A DNA stretch of 64,000 nucleotides from Nipponacmea schrenckii (Eukaryota; Mollusca; Gastropoda; Lottiidae). A program made the position numbers and the translations under genes. Location: contig CM060202.1 of the NCBI GenBank assembly GCA_030562195.1, positions 21,810,317 through 21,874,316 on the forward strand. Reading direction: 5' to 3'. Positions 13,001 through 24,200 of the stretch are shown here, piece by piece. Positions within the stretch are counted from its first letter, which is position 1; each line of letters starts with the position of its first letter. Under the pieces are notes generated by a model that was given only the letters and a program-made list of their open reading frames with translations, ran no database searches and was not told the origin of the DNA.

Positions 13001-13142
13001 TATGAGGATTGTGAAACAATGTCGGAAGAATCGTGGAACGACCAGCCAACTGTTGAAGGGTCCGATCCCAGAGCACAATGAAATGACAGTTAAAACCACT
13101 GACTATCTGCTGAGTAACAATGAAACACCGACTCATGTGTGA
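900..13142 (+). CDS. DUR3-like urea/sodium-solute symporter, 3' six exons
   Basis: Six exons join in phase: 900-1016, 9970-10606, 10938-11103, 11376-11576, 11923-12137 and 12478-13142. They total 2001 nt, or 666 codons plus TGA. Every junction is AG/GT. The product belongs to the sodium:solute symporter family, urea-proton symporter (DUR3) branch, an integral plasma-membrane transporter that takes up urea with a cation. Family landmarks seen are GVAGPFWYAVG in the first exon, HARFGKAAH at the next junction, CDQASWQSRIAA, and STGSGEVMAISS followed by YDIYQTYI. About 100 N-terminal residues (first helices) lie upstream of the window; I found no earlier exon in 1-899. An animal-type Cys-rich loop is encoded at 11376-11576. 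The family call rests on motif recognition, not a search; confidence in the exon structure is high. Confidence 0.9.
1685..1840 (+). repeat. Short tandem repeat, about 65 bp x 3
   Basis: Three diverged units each contain GTGGACTCTCTGA or GTGGACACTTTGA, followed by CCCAGTTGAC(A/AAA). It is intronic and noncoding. Confidence 0.6.
2390..2530 (+). repeat. Foldback-family fragment (right half)
   Basis: It carries the family core: GACGAACAATCCAATC, GCTGTATTCCGTGGTAC and GCAGTCAAGTATAAGAC, then GTTGACATTGTGAAGATG. The same order is seen at 3720-3845, so this is a single-unit copy of the dispersed foldback element. Confidence 0.6.
3365..3850. repeat. Foldback element with minisatellite arm
   Basis: The left side is about seven tandem units of roughly 39 bp, consensus CATCTTCACAATGTCAAGCT followed by ATTACAAACTTCATCTTATA. 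The right side (about 3800-3840) carries the same unit inverted (AGACGAAGTTGATATTGTGA). Between them lies a unique core with TCTGATTGGATGTATTCGC. The apparent proteins translated from it are products of the repeat, not genes. Confidence 0.75.
6280..6450 (-). repeat. Diverged foldback-family copy
   Basis: Three diverged units of AGTTTGTAATAGTTTGACAT, interspersed with GGCTATTACAGTCAAGG, show the same word order as the 39-bp family elsewhere. Recognition is by eye and the ends are unclear. Confidence 0.5.
6960..7260 (-). mobile_element. SINE-like dispersed repeat, tandem tails
   Basis: Read on the minus strand it ends with the family tail: AGGTTTGGCCA(A/G), then AAAGGATCC, CTGTGAACC, TAAGTTATTATCCTT, and a pyrimidine-rich end. 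The tail occurs twice in tandem. Related copies lie at 19865-20090, 27610-27760 and 32940-33180. Confidence 0.55.
7280..9170 (+). repeat. 25/29-bp minisatellite, about 1.9 kb
   Basis: About 70 tandem units alternate between a short form (GAACCGACGCTCTGACTGTG + CTATA, 25 bp) and a long form with an extra ACTG and AACCAACGCTCTA (29 bp). Blocks of the short form alternate with blocks of the long form, suggesting higher-order amplification. It lies inside the first visible intron of the symporter gene. Confidence 0.95.
9970..10606 (+). CDS. DUR3-like exon (core transmembrane helices)
   Basis: This 637-nt exon follows a TTTTTCAG acceptor and ends at a GTAAG donor (phase 0 in, phase 1 out). It encodes about 212 residues, from IIHARFGKAAH through several helices to the signature CDQASWQSRIAA and the helix ending STMATTTGMAYLAL. 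The open frame runs 13 nt past the donor into the intron, so the exon should be trimmed at 10606. Confidence 0.9.
10938..11103 (+). CDS. DUR3-like exon (STGSGE helix)
   Basis: This exon encodes LVTPLIAEKILG, then the conserved membrane segment with STGSGEVMAISS and YDIYQTYI. The acceptor at 10935-10937 (TTGTAG) was chosen over an upstream AG at 10826. It joins directly to the previous exon with the family's usual spacing, whereas the upstream choice would insert 37 extra residues. Confidence 0.85.
11376..11576 (+). CDS. DUR3-like exon encoding a cysteine-rich cytosolic loop
   Basis: This 201-nt exon (phase 2 in and out) encodes a hydrophilic loop between two membrane segments. It contains CVVC, CDC, CPGC and a terminal CPTHG. 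That Cys/His spacing could bind zinc, which is an inference. The loop is a separate exon and is not part of the transporter core. Confidence 0.8.
11923..12137 (+). CDS. DUR3-like exon (two helices)
   Basis: This 215-nt exon lies between TTTCATTTCAG and GTAAGT, with phase 2 in and phase 1 out. It encodes NWCIVWVTIAIIPLGLI and a second hydrophobic segment ending LSVLWVKATGKGLIAG. Confidence 0.85.
12478..13142 (+). CDS. DUR3-like terminal exon
   Basis: This terminal exon follows GTTGCAG and ends at TGA 13140-13142. It encodes a glycine/cysteine-rich helix (GCICGLICGITATL), further helices, a long hydrophilic loop (about residues DDEDFEWFKMYDIDNP to RTAK), two last helices, and a cytosolic tail of about 50 residues. 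Confidence 0.88.
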
Positions 13143-13183
13143 GTTTATTTATTAGGATAGGATCTGTGTATCTGTGTTTTGGT
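13143..13183 (+). other. Start of the DUR3-like 3' UTR
   Basis: This is the sequence directly after the stop codon. No AATAAA is seen before the adjacent tandem repeat. The first clear AATAAA on this strand is near 14341, about 1.2 kb downstream, so the transcript end is uncertain. Confidence 0.4.
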
Positions 13184-13475
13184 ATATTTAGTTTAATGGA
13201 CAACTGAAAACTGGTGACTTAGCTCAGAGAAGAGCTCTTTAGAATATAGGGCCGGAGTTGTTCTTTGGTTTATTTAGTTTTATGGACAACTGAAAAACTG
13301 GTGACTTGGCTCGGAGAAGAGCTCTTTAGAATATAGAACCGGAGTTGTTCTTTGGTATATTTAGTTTTATGGACAACTCAAAAACTGGAGACTTAGCTCA
13401 GAGAAGAGCTCCTTAGATTATAGAACCGGAGTTGTTCTTTGTTATATTTAGTTTTATGGACAACTGAAAACGGAC
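13184..13475 (+). repeat. 87-bp tandem repeat, about 3.3 copies
   Basis: Units begin TATTTAGTTTTATGGACAAC, continue with GACTTAGCTCAGAGAAGAGC and close with CCGGAGTTGTTCTTTGG. They probably lie in the 3' UTR or just downstream of the symporter gene. The copies are nearly identical, so the expansion is recent. Confidence 0.85.
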
Positions 13476-13639
13476 GATGACCTAGAAGACTTATCGTAAG
13501 CACATCTCAGTTGATCTATCTAGTCAAGAACTCTAACGTTGATCGAATTCGGTATCGGGGATCCAACAGTTCTAACAGACTGCGTCTGGGAGAAAAGGAT
13601 CAATGGCTTAAAACATTGGCGACTGAAATTACAGCTGTC

Positions 13640-14190
13640 ACTTGTCAATTGCTGCCCCATCTTCACAATGTCAAGCTAATACAAACTTTGTACTTATACT
13701 TTGATTACAGTAGTCAACTTTCTCGTATCATGGAAATATGTCAATAAATGGATTGATTAGCGAAAATAGCCAACCGGATCACTCGACAGAAAGTTTGTAA
13801 ACACAAAGCCACACAGCTTGCATTCCGGATCTCGAGATCTCTGATTGGCTGTATTCATTGGTGTAGAATCTCACAATATCGCTCCATTTCGTTATAGAAA
13901 ATATGTGCTCTTGCAGTTAAGGTATAAGATAAAGTTTGTAATCGCTTGATATTGTGAAGATGTATAAGATGAAGTTTGTAACAGTTTAACATTTTGAAGA
14001 TGTATAAGATGATAAAGTTAGTAATAGCTTGACATTGTGAAGATGTATAAGATGAAGTTTGTAATAGCTTGACATTGTGAAGATTTATAAGATGAAGTTT
14101 GTAATAGCTTGACATTGTGAAGATGTATAAGATGAAGGTAGTAATAGCTTGATATTATGAAGATGTATAAGATAGAGTTTGTAAATGTGA
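13640..14190. repeat. Foldback element with 39-bp minisatellite arm
   Basis: The left end has one inverted unit (CATCTTCACAATGTCAAGCT). The core contains CTCTGATTGGCTGTATTC. The right side has about six tandem units, consensus GAAGATGTATAAGATGAAGT then TTGTAATAGCTTGACATTGT. It has the same architecture as 3365-3850, with the long arm on the opposite side. Confidence 0.75.
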
Positions 14191-15480
14191 TGATGCAGTT
14201 GCTCCTGTTCTACGTTTTACCAACGAATATATCTGTAGGTCGTTCTGGGCGTCTAGATGATAGCAAGTGCTAGGCTAGCAGTCGGTAAATTTGCTGATTA
14301 AGACGTTATCTATTTATGTGTTTGGGTCATGCACGTACAATAATAAAGATGTTGATTAGTAGTTAAATATTTGTTGTGGTTCAAGCTCTATTCTTAATAC
14401 CGTCGATCGAACCAAAACCTCTCTAGGTGCAAAAACGACAACTGCTCTCAGTAGAAACTCTGAGTACCAACATGTTTTGTTTCTCAATGCACAACAACTA
14501 GCAAGAATTTCAACGACTAGCTGGTAGAAATTATTCTAAGGTCTAAGGGACCCTTAGTTGTAATTCTTGTAGCAAATGATTATATCTTACTGTCCTTTAT
14601 ATGACTCTCTTGCATGTATATCGGTATTGGCGTTCGGTCGGCGGTAATCTGAACCGGGCTTAATATTTTCTTATATTCGTTATAGTTCTATATAGATTAG
14701 TATTTTGTATCTATTTATACAAGAGTTTACCATTAAAACTGGTTTAGATTGTAGATAGCGTGAACAGTAGATTTGTCGTTGTGTTCATCCAAGATCCAAG
14801 TTCTCGACCTACCAAATTCGTTATAACAATATATTGCGCGGAAGTAATTCCGCATGCTCCTTTATTATGTAACACGTTTGCTGATTGATCAAATTATATT
14901 ATAGCGTACGATTAAAGGATTGAAGCAGAACTCTCTAAACCAGTCTGTTCCGTTGAATTGTATTGAATTATTAAAGGGTCACAACTCGTTTCCATAGCAA
15001 TTATTTACAAGCAAAGTCTTATCTGGTAACAAGAATAATCCTTACTATCTAATCTGGTTAATACTCTAGTCAAGATTTACGAAATAATTCTAAATTGTTG
15101 TTGTTTATGGTCGTTAGTCATATATACGGTGTGACTGTATACTAAATAGCGCAATTGTACTCTCATAGACGTACAAAAGCACAAACGTTATCGCAACCGC
15201 TCATGGCTTGCTACACATCGGTCTACTTCATAGTTGGCTAGACATTGACTAAATGAAAAAGGGTTGTTTAGTTTACTTTTGGAGGAGGTGGTTTATGTAT
15301 CCATAAATTTTAACGAGGATTCCCTAATTTTTCACGTGATGTCTGGTCCAATGTCTACGACTGCAATATCAGTAAACACGGGTCTTGGGAAACCCCTATT
15401 ATTGCGTCATGGCAATGTACTTAAAATAGCTGTCTAATGAAATGCCACCTGTTTCAGATTATGATGAACTCGTATATAAA
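14191..15480. other. Intergenic stretch without a recognised gene
   Basis: No coding-like frame, RNA gene or strong repeat was recognised. An AATAAA at about 14341 could serve the symporter transcript, but this is weak. Confidence 0.4.
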
Positions 15481-15900
15481 GCGAAACAAATGAAATAGAG
15501 TTTTATATCCAATTGTTCTGTATCTTATTCGACTATTAAAATAGAGTTTTATATCCAATTGTTCTGTATCGACTATTAAAATAGAGTTTTATATCCTATT
15601 GTTCTGTATCGACTATTAAAATAGAGTTTATATCCAATTGTTCTATTGGACTTATGAAATGAAATGGGGTTTTATGCCCTACTGTTCTGTATCTTATTGG
15701 ACTAATGAAATGAAATAGAGTTTTATATCCTACTGTTCTGTATCTTATTGGACTAATGAAATGAAATAGAGTTTTATATCCTACTGTTCTGTATCTTATT
15801 GGACTAATGAAATGAAATAGAGTTTTATATCCTACTGTTCTGTACCTTATTGGACTAAAGAAATGAAACGGGGTTTTAAACCTAACTGTTCAAGTCCTTG
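15480..15900 (+). repeat. 40-51 bp tandem repeat of a dispersed family
   Basis: About nine units contain AATAGAGTTTTATATCC, then CTACTGTTCTGTATC and TTATTGGACTAATGAAATG. Early units are 40 bp and later units 51 bp. Diverged single copies occur at about 9245-9300, 22165-22235 (minus) and 26990-27055, so this is a dispersed element with a locally amplified segment. Confidence 0.85.
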
Positions 15901-17460
15901 TTAGTCTAATGCAATAGACCAGTGAAGCAGGCTAAACGTCTCCACTCCATGTAAATATCATTCATTGTAGAATATTAATAGAATATCAAAATGTAATAGA
16001 TTGTATGGAATTTTCTCACGTGTTATGTTTATATTATAATTAATATAGTTTTATATAGTGTTCAATTTATCATTGTGTTTGTTTTCTATCGTTATCGGTA
16101 CATCTGGGGTTTAGGGGCACCCAGTTGCAATTGTATACACAACAGTTACACTCGATTGGATAGTTCTGAACATGTAACCCTTCTGTTCCTTTTTTCCGTC
16201 ATTTCACATTCTGACCACACCTACTTCCGTTCGGAACAGAATCCAGAATATTTTCGTGAACTTCCGGTTCACCAATCACGCGCCTTCTATCGATATGATT
16301 TGTGCAGTAGAAAAAAAAATTTGCTTGTTTGTTTTTCTAAAGCTGTCTCCTTTAATTGTAGTTGTGACCGAATCTTCGTGAAACCTGGCAAATATCCTGG
16401 AGAAATAATTAATTTCATTACTGTAATTTGAGATTCTGTGAAAATAACAAAAAATTAATTGCGAAAACTACTAACGGCAGGGTCTATTTTCCATGAACTC
16501 TATTTTGATGGCTTCTTAATTGATATCCATGATTGTAATTTACTTCAATTATATTCTATAGCGTCTAAATTTCCGTAAATATTTTGACTTTCAAGTAAGC
16601 GATTTGAGCTTTGTAGACTCTTTGAAAGACGTGATAAAAGTGTACATACGGCTTCACAATACACCATATGTCCGTGTTGCAAAGTTCCAGCGTTGGAGAG
16701 GTTGGGAATTTGATTGGCTGACGGTATCATCAAACTGGGGAATATCAATCGGTCTCATTTTAAAAAGAATACTGCGTCTTAAAATGAACATTCTAAAAAT
16801 AGTGGTTTTGTGTGCAGTGACAGTCAAGCGGATGTTGATGAAATGAAGTGGTTTACTTTCATTTTGTTTAGTTCAAAATTTTCATGGTCATGCTATATTG
16901 AATTTTTGAAGAGAAACTAAGTATTGGCCGGGCTTTCATGTAAAATATTTGAAAGTTGCAACGATATTTCTGGAAAAAGTTATAGCGGGTTGAATTTCGT
17001 GATTTAACATGGAAACAGATGGCAAATGAATTACTGGACCGAGTCCGTACCATCTCAACATAAAAAGGGAGGTAATAACGAAATGAAGTTTATTTTTAGA
17101 TTAATCAGACTACAAGGATTAATAATATGAATCAGAGATTATGATTTGCTCTAGCTAATAAAATGTTTATCTAACTTGTCCAATATATGCTATTAACTCT
17201 AGTATTAGGAAAGCTATTACATAATGTACTCGAATAATACCTATCAATAATGCTAAATAACATTTATCACATAAGGGCGTTATAAACACCGTGTAATAGA
17301 AAATACATGTACTATAATAGAAATAAGTATAGGTTAATGGCCTAATACAGTCTAATAAGTTCAATAATTATCGTTTGTTACGTCGTTACTGAACGCATGG
17401 GACTGCTTGAGGACCATTAACTTATTTTAAATACAGATTTCACAAACAATATCTGAACTT
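15901..17460. other. Intergenic stretch, no supported gene
   Basis: Several open frames of 60-118 codons overlap on both strands here, but none has an ATG in good context, a recognised domain or splice sites. The part around 17330-17440 resembles one end of the palindromic element at 43310-43430 (TATAGGTTAATGG, GACCATTAAC, AAATACAGATT). Confidence 0.4.
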
Positions 17461-17821
17461 AGTTATGACCCCAGTCCAACATTTGAAAAAACATAATGTA
17501 CACTTTGCACAATGCCGATACCAATAAATTGAATATTGGCCCTCAAAGAAAAAGAGGTGACGTCACATTTGTATTTTAACTAATGATATGCGCAGTTTAA
17601 TAAATTATACAAAGTTAGTAAATAACACTGTCTATATCTAATAACCAACAAACAACTTAACCATCAACCGTTCTTCGAACCCGAACGTGGTCTGAACACG
17701 ACCGGTTAAACATAAGCTGCCATAACTTGCCCCAACCTCAAGGATAACTTTAAACCTGGCTTGAATAGTTAAGCCACCTTAGTTTGATCGTCTGAACTCT
17801 TGGATAATATGTCAATTCTCA

Positions 17822-17827
17822 TTTATT
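17822..17827 (-). terminator. Candidate poly(A) signal of the Cys-loop receptor gene
   Basis: AATAAA on the minus strand, about 217 nt downstream of the receptor stop codon. It is the nearest canonical signal I saw. Confidence 0.45.
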
Positions 17828-18043
17828 CCTGTAGAAAATGGTTCGTTTTTCCATATTCCATATTAAAAAAAGTATCTTTATACATTTTGGACCAAAACAT
17901 ATATATATAGAAATACATCAAATCGATGTCTTTGTTCATAATTATGTTCTAGGGAGTACTCTCTTACCCATACCCTATCCGCTTCCTCATTGGTATTTGT
18001 TCCCCAGCTCCGGGAACCTGGCCCTACCATCCCTTTAGTCTCC

Positions 18044-18247
18044 TTAACCAACACCTTGAAACAGCTCCTCTCCGAACGTGGTCAAATAATAAGTCCAATA
18101 CACGATATTAAACGATATGAATATAAAAGGGAAGATTAAGCGGGCGATGTTATCCATCAACTGAGCACAGGCTATCCCCGATACCCGCTTTCTCTGTTTG
18201 ATTTCTTCGTGAGCGAATTTAATACCTCCTTCTAACATCACCATAGT
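18044..18247 (-). CDS. Receptor exon 8 (M4, stop)
   Basis: This 204-nt terminal exon begins [20 protein letters not shown], then [13 protein letters not shown] and WTYYL of M4, and stops at TAA 18044-18046. The open frame extends upstream to 18298, but the acceptor TACATTCCAG at 18248 sets the boundary. Confidence 0.9.
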   Translation of the reverse strand, partial: TMVMLEGGIKFAHEEIKQRKRVSGIACAQLMDNIARLIFPFIFISFNIVYWTYYLTTFGEELFQGVG

Positions 18248-21200
18248 CTGGAATGTAAAATAAATTACAAATCCCTTTAACGTCGTCTCAATAACCATTA
18301 GCTGTTTTTATGGTTGACGAATTTAAAGATTAAACTGAATGTATTTCACAATGTCAAGATGTTACAAACTTAAGAAATGTCAAGGTACAAGACGGAGTTG
18401 AGCAATTGTTGCAAAACGTCGGTATAGAGTAAAGAGTTTTGTACATGAAGACATTGAGCTTCCGCTAGTCCAACTTTACGGAAACTGGCGAGTATTGCCG
18501 ATTGATATTAAATTTATGAAACTTACCTCTTTCATCAATGCCCCGTTATCAACAGGCATGGCAGCAGAATCTTTCCTCTGCACCGTCTTGATTTCATCTG
18601 GATAGCTGCGTCTACTGATGAAGTTGACAATGGAGAACTCGAGAAGAGCTCCAAAGACGAACAACAGACACGTGGACATCCAGATGTCTATAGCCTTTGT
18701 ATAGGAGACACGTGGTAGTGACGCGTTGACCCCTGAACTCTGGGTGGTCATAGTCAATACGGTTAAAACACCTAATGAAATTCGTCCTGGAACGGAAGTG
18801 ACGGTTAGCCAGAACGATATCCAGGAAATGACGACTATGAGTATACTTGGGATGTACATCTGTATAATATAGTAGCCTATATTCCTCTCCAGATGAAACA
18901 GTGCCTCTAGACAGCTGTGGTTACCTGCAATGTAAAGACAACATATATTAAAATGTACATGCACGTTAAAACAAAAAGACTTACGGCTTACAGTGTTTCA
19001 TAATATTTTTAAAAAGCCTGCATCCCACACTTTCCCTTTTTTAAAAAACAAAAAAAAATATTCCCGGGAAAATTTGCTAAAAAAAAGTGACCAGAACGAT
19101 TCGGGAATACCAGTTTGAGAATTAAAAGTAATCTGGGAAATCAACGCTAAAACATAATTGTGGGAAAATTTTAAAGTAGAAGGGCAAAAATGACCGTTAA
19201 AACCTCACAGTTAGAGGGTTCTTCCCTCTTTTCTATTTTACACGATTTAAAACGCTTTGATGGTGGTCAAGCGATGATTAAAAATACTTTTATTTTTGGC
19301 GAATTTGCTCCGTTTTGAAAAAGGGATTTTATCATTATAAGTCCCCCCTGACGGATATTCGTTAAAAATTTTCCAAAATTTGGAAAAAGCAGCTGGGAAA
19401 AATTTTAATTGTTTTAACGTAAATTTTTTCCCCTTTAAAAATGTTTTTCATTTTTTAACACGGTTTCCAAAACCCAAAAATACAAAATTGGTCCACAAAC
19501 TTTTAAGGCCCCATAAAGGGTTGAAGCCCCACACGCCCACATTCCTCACTACCCCAAAAGGTAAAAGGGGGGTTTCCGAGGGGAATTATGGCCAAACACA
19601 AGGGCAAAACAACGAAATCGATATTTTAAAAAGGAAAATAACAAAGTTTTTAGATAAAAATTTATAACGATTGTGTGTCATGTTTAAAGGTTTCTCGATG
19701 GCTCACAGTAATTGGGGGGAAATTTGGTTTTAAAAAGAAATAAAATTTGACCCTTTTTAATTAAGGGTTAGATCCTTGGCTTCATTCATGCTTTAAGATA
19801 TGTTAAAATGATTTAAAAGACCGGGATAAGACGAAATTCCCAATAAGGGCCGGGAAAAGCGGTAAAGAAAGGGGCATTTTTTCAATATATGCCAAGACCG
19901 AACTTTTAAATGGCTCCGTTATTGAATGAGTCATCTTTACTCATTATCACAGTCGACCCCAGCTGTACGGATAGTCCGTCTAAAAAGATCAGTGCCAATG
20001 AAGTTTGGCCAAAGAGCAGCTGGAAGAAAGAATCTTTAATTGTGAACGTAAATTGTTATCCTTGTAAAGAATAGTTTTTTCTTTCTTAATCACGGATTTC
20101 CAATTTCCTATAATGTCCAATAAATTAGGACAAAATAGCCACAAGCTTGGTAAGGCCTACCTAATCTAGGGTGTGATTTAGCACACTCGCCCACATTGCT
20201 GCTCACTACCTCGAACTGTGGTAGAATGATGTGGTCGTTTACCGCCACTGGTGTATCATTCATAGCCCAGGCCAATATCACATTATCTTGGTCAAAACCA
20301 ACTGAAATAATATTCATAAAGAGGAATAATACACTTATATGACGTTTAGTTAATCAAATATCAAAGTACTAGTATTGTGTGTTATAGCTTAGAGTTTACG
20401 GCATTTCTGGCGATGGCTCTGATTGTCTGTATTCGCCAGTGTATGGTCCGATCAAAGCTCTGGATTACGTGATAATAGAAATATGAATATTGTGACTATT
20501 GTATTTAAGGTATAAGACGTAGTTCTGAATGGCTTGATATGATGCTTGTGAAGATATGATATAAGAAAGGTGATAATTGCAGCCAAGGTATAAGACGAAC
20601 TTCCTAATAACTGGACACTGAGAAGATGCGGTACAAGAAAGGTGACTATTGTATTCAAGGTATATGACCAAGAGCGACATTGTGAAGATGGTTACACCAA
20701 GCAGGGCGAAATACATGTATCAGCGTTGAACTTACAACTTTCCATCTGAAGAGCACATATCTGTTTATCGAAGGGATACTTCCGTAGATTCATAGGACAC
20801 GACATTGTCAGGGATAGTCTGGAAGAAAGAAAATAGCGTCTTGGCGTCTCTAATGGGTAACTGACGGCAATCATTGTTATGCCTGACTCACGGGCAATGT
20901 CTGGAGTATTTACTGTTGGCATGAATCTAAATCAAAGTAACATTTATTTTTAAACCACTGCCAATGCTTTCGACACTCGACTCACAATAATACCAATGTT
21001 TTCACCTACCGTGCATAAAATGTAAGTCGACCATCAGGGTACAATCGTACAACTTTATTCGGTGTCATAATTTTGTGGAACGCGGCCATCTTCTCGTTCG
21101 GAAAGTATAAATCCGGAAGCCATATTTTCTCCATGTTGCGATTATCTATCTCGAAAAAGTCCACATCATCAAAATCATAATAGAGATCTCTCTGAGTCCA

Positions 21201-24200
21201 GGAGAGCTCCATCAATATACTGACTGTATAATCCTGAAAATAAGTTCAATTAATTAATTCACATTTCAAGTGGACTCTCAGAATCAGTGACCTATTCATA
21301 AACAATAACGTCTAAAGAAGCACAAGATACATAAGATTATTATACTATTTCTGACATTTATTATATTTCACATGCTCATACAAACAGTGTTATCAAGAGA
21401 AATGAATAATATAACAAGACTAACAAATATATATAATAAATACATGAGTAACAGTCTAGTTGTGAAATCAAAATGCGAAGTAAAAATATTAGTTCTGTGG
21501 ACTTGTCGAAAGACATGCGAGCTTGTCAATCCAACTATGTGGATTCTCTAAACTATGCGACAAGATTGCAGACCAAGTCGCAGAGTGTAACAACATACAC
21601 ATTCTAAAAGACATAACTGAGACTAAGATCCACTCACTACATACCAGATAGAAATGAAAGACTAGTCAAGAGGAAAAACCAATTCAAAATTTACTCATCA
21701 ATAACTTCAAGTCATTTTATAACAAATTACCGAGACGTTTTTTAGAATTTCAAACCTCGACATTGATGTATGTTGACTTAGTCTGAGTTTGTTTACTGTG
21801 TAAGAATTACATCTGTAGTTGAAGAAATTTCTTTACAACTATTCAGACTGTATGACAATTATTTTTTTTTTATTACATGGTATGGAATCGAGTTCTATGT
21901 CGTTCTTTTCTACATCTATACTGAAAAGCCGAATTGGCTCAGTGAGTTTTCTTGCTAACCTGAAGGTCCTGGGTTCAAAGGTCGAGAAGAACTTTCGGAT
22001 ATTTTACCGATGCAAGTCGGAGAGACTGACATGGAAAGAGCGTAAAGTATTACGGTTGCCCGAAGCCCTGAGTGCTACAGGCTGGGCACGTTACAGATCT
22101 TTCGACTAGAATAGACTTATGCCACTGTCTTGGCAAAATGTCCCCAATTGAACACTGTATGGCCTTGCCCGTCTTCATTAGCACCACAAAGAGTAGAAGA
22201 GTAGGATGTAAAACTCCATTTTTTCTTTTCATTGGCTGATCTTGGTCAAGTTAAAAATTTCAAAATTTTTGTTATCCTAAGAGCTAGAATACTTATAATT
22301 TACAACATGACTCACCATGGCCGCCTCACTGACAGAATCAAAACTATCGACATATATCTGACATTCTATCGTTGTAGCTAAATCTAAAATTAGAAACATA
22401 TAATCTACTTCCATTTTGAAAAAAATATCAACATAATAACATTATGTACACTTCGTTAAATTTCATCCAATGATATCGTGGATAAAAGTGGAATCTTAGT
22501 GCCTTTCACCTGACAGCAAAATAGATCAACAGTAAAGTGTATTTCAAGTAGCAGCGTGTGGTAATATACAGATACAATTTCTGTTTAAGAGTAGAATTAA
22601 AACTGCATGTTATTTAAAAGATTAAATCACAAACAGTGGCAGCAAGTATGTGGTGAAAAAGAGGGGGGGGGGGCGAGTGAGGGGGGGGGGGGGACAATTA
22701 GAAATATAGTAACTTTATATTTGCTCTTTCTCCTAAATATATGTCAGAAGGCACCTATTTTTCAAATATGTTCTAGGGCGAGCCCCCTCTCAGAAACTTA
22801 ATCTCCATATCGAAGCTTACACTTCGCTTTTTCAGAGCTGCCTGATTATAAATTAATTCAACTTTAATGGTAGTCAGTTTGATTCCCATTTGTTCCGAGT
22901 GGGGATGTAGAGGCGTGGTGGAGATATAGAGACGTGGTGGAGATGTAGAGGCGTGGTGGACCTACCTTCGTCAAAATTAGGAGGAACCCTACTATCTTTA
23001 CCATCCAACTTTCTTAAAACATTGTTCAACATATCGGATCTGAAAATAGAATATATTACTTCTGGCCTTTATAAAATTGAAATTGGTAGATGGGGAGGGG
23101 GTAATACTATAAACAGATTCTCTACACGGATTGTTAATAGTTTTTAAAATTTGTGGTACACATCGGCAACACTAATAGCATCAATTTTCAATATTCCAAT
23201 TCAGTGATTCTTGTAAATCCACCTCAACTGAGGGTGTTAAGACATTGCTAATAGCGAAGGGTTATTATTTTGTTATATAATCAAATTTTCCAATTTTTGG
23301 CATCACCAAACAGTTAAGGTGGAATTGCAGGATGCGGGTCCTAATTTGGAATAAGGCTAATTGGCGCTATAAGTTTTTTTTTTTTGATACACATAAAATA
23401 ACTTAAAAATCCTTTTACAATCCCTTTGAATAATAGGCCTGTGGTTTTAATTTTTTGATAACTTATCTCTTTAATATTAAGAGTAAAAGTGGTTGTTTCT
23501 TTCTTCTATTTCACTTTCTATTATATTAATAACTTCAAAGGCTGGGGAAATTTCAATACCGATATTCAATTATATTTAAGCCATTTAAAATGTCGAACTG
23601 AATTCTATCGTCGTTATTAGAAGCTAGACCATTGATCTGTGTTATACCAAACCTTCACAGTCGCTCTGGGTTAATTTGGTAATTTAGATCAAACGATCGT
23701 GGTTAAGGGAATGGTCGATTAGTTCCAGACAAGTTGAATGAAGAGAAAAGTTAACTTGTATCAGTTATGATGCTTCAGGCAACAAGCTTCATTCTGCTCG
23801 GGTTTAATTAAAAAGTAACTTGGAGCTTGAAATGCGGTTAAGCATTAAGCTTGTTTTGATTTTAGTTAGTTTAGCATTATGGTCACTGAGTTAGATTAAA
23901 ATGGCAACGTGGAGCTTTAAATGCGGTTATGCATTTAGTGTATGGTGATGTATGTTTTGAAGCTAAAAGCTTACAGTATCATGGTTCCTGAATTGATTTT
24001 AAAAGGCGACTTCAAGCTTAAGTTAATTTAAAAATAACTAGCTGGAGAGGGTATGTTTAAAGTACAATAGCGTCTTGAAGCTTAAAGTTGTTGTATTTAG
24101 CTATGAAGCTTAAAACAGTTAGTATAATAACGCCTGTTTGACATCGAAAAGCTGAGATTGAGCTTATAGCAAAGAACCAACATCATTTTACTTAATTCGT

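Noticed and set aside
16075..16431. 118-codon plus-strand frame
   Set aside because: It starts at a non-ATG codon and has no recognised domain, no splice support and overlapping frames of similar size on the other strand.
20819..20926. Upstream extension of receptor exon 5 from the AG at 20927
   Set aside because: The strong acceptor TTTCTTTCTTCCAG at 20819 gives the conserved Cys-loop spacing.
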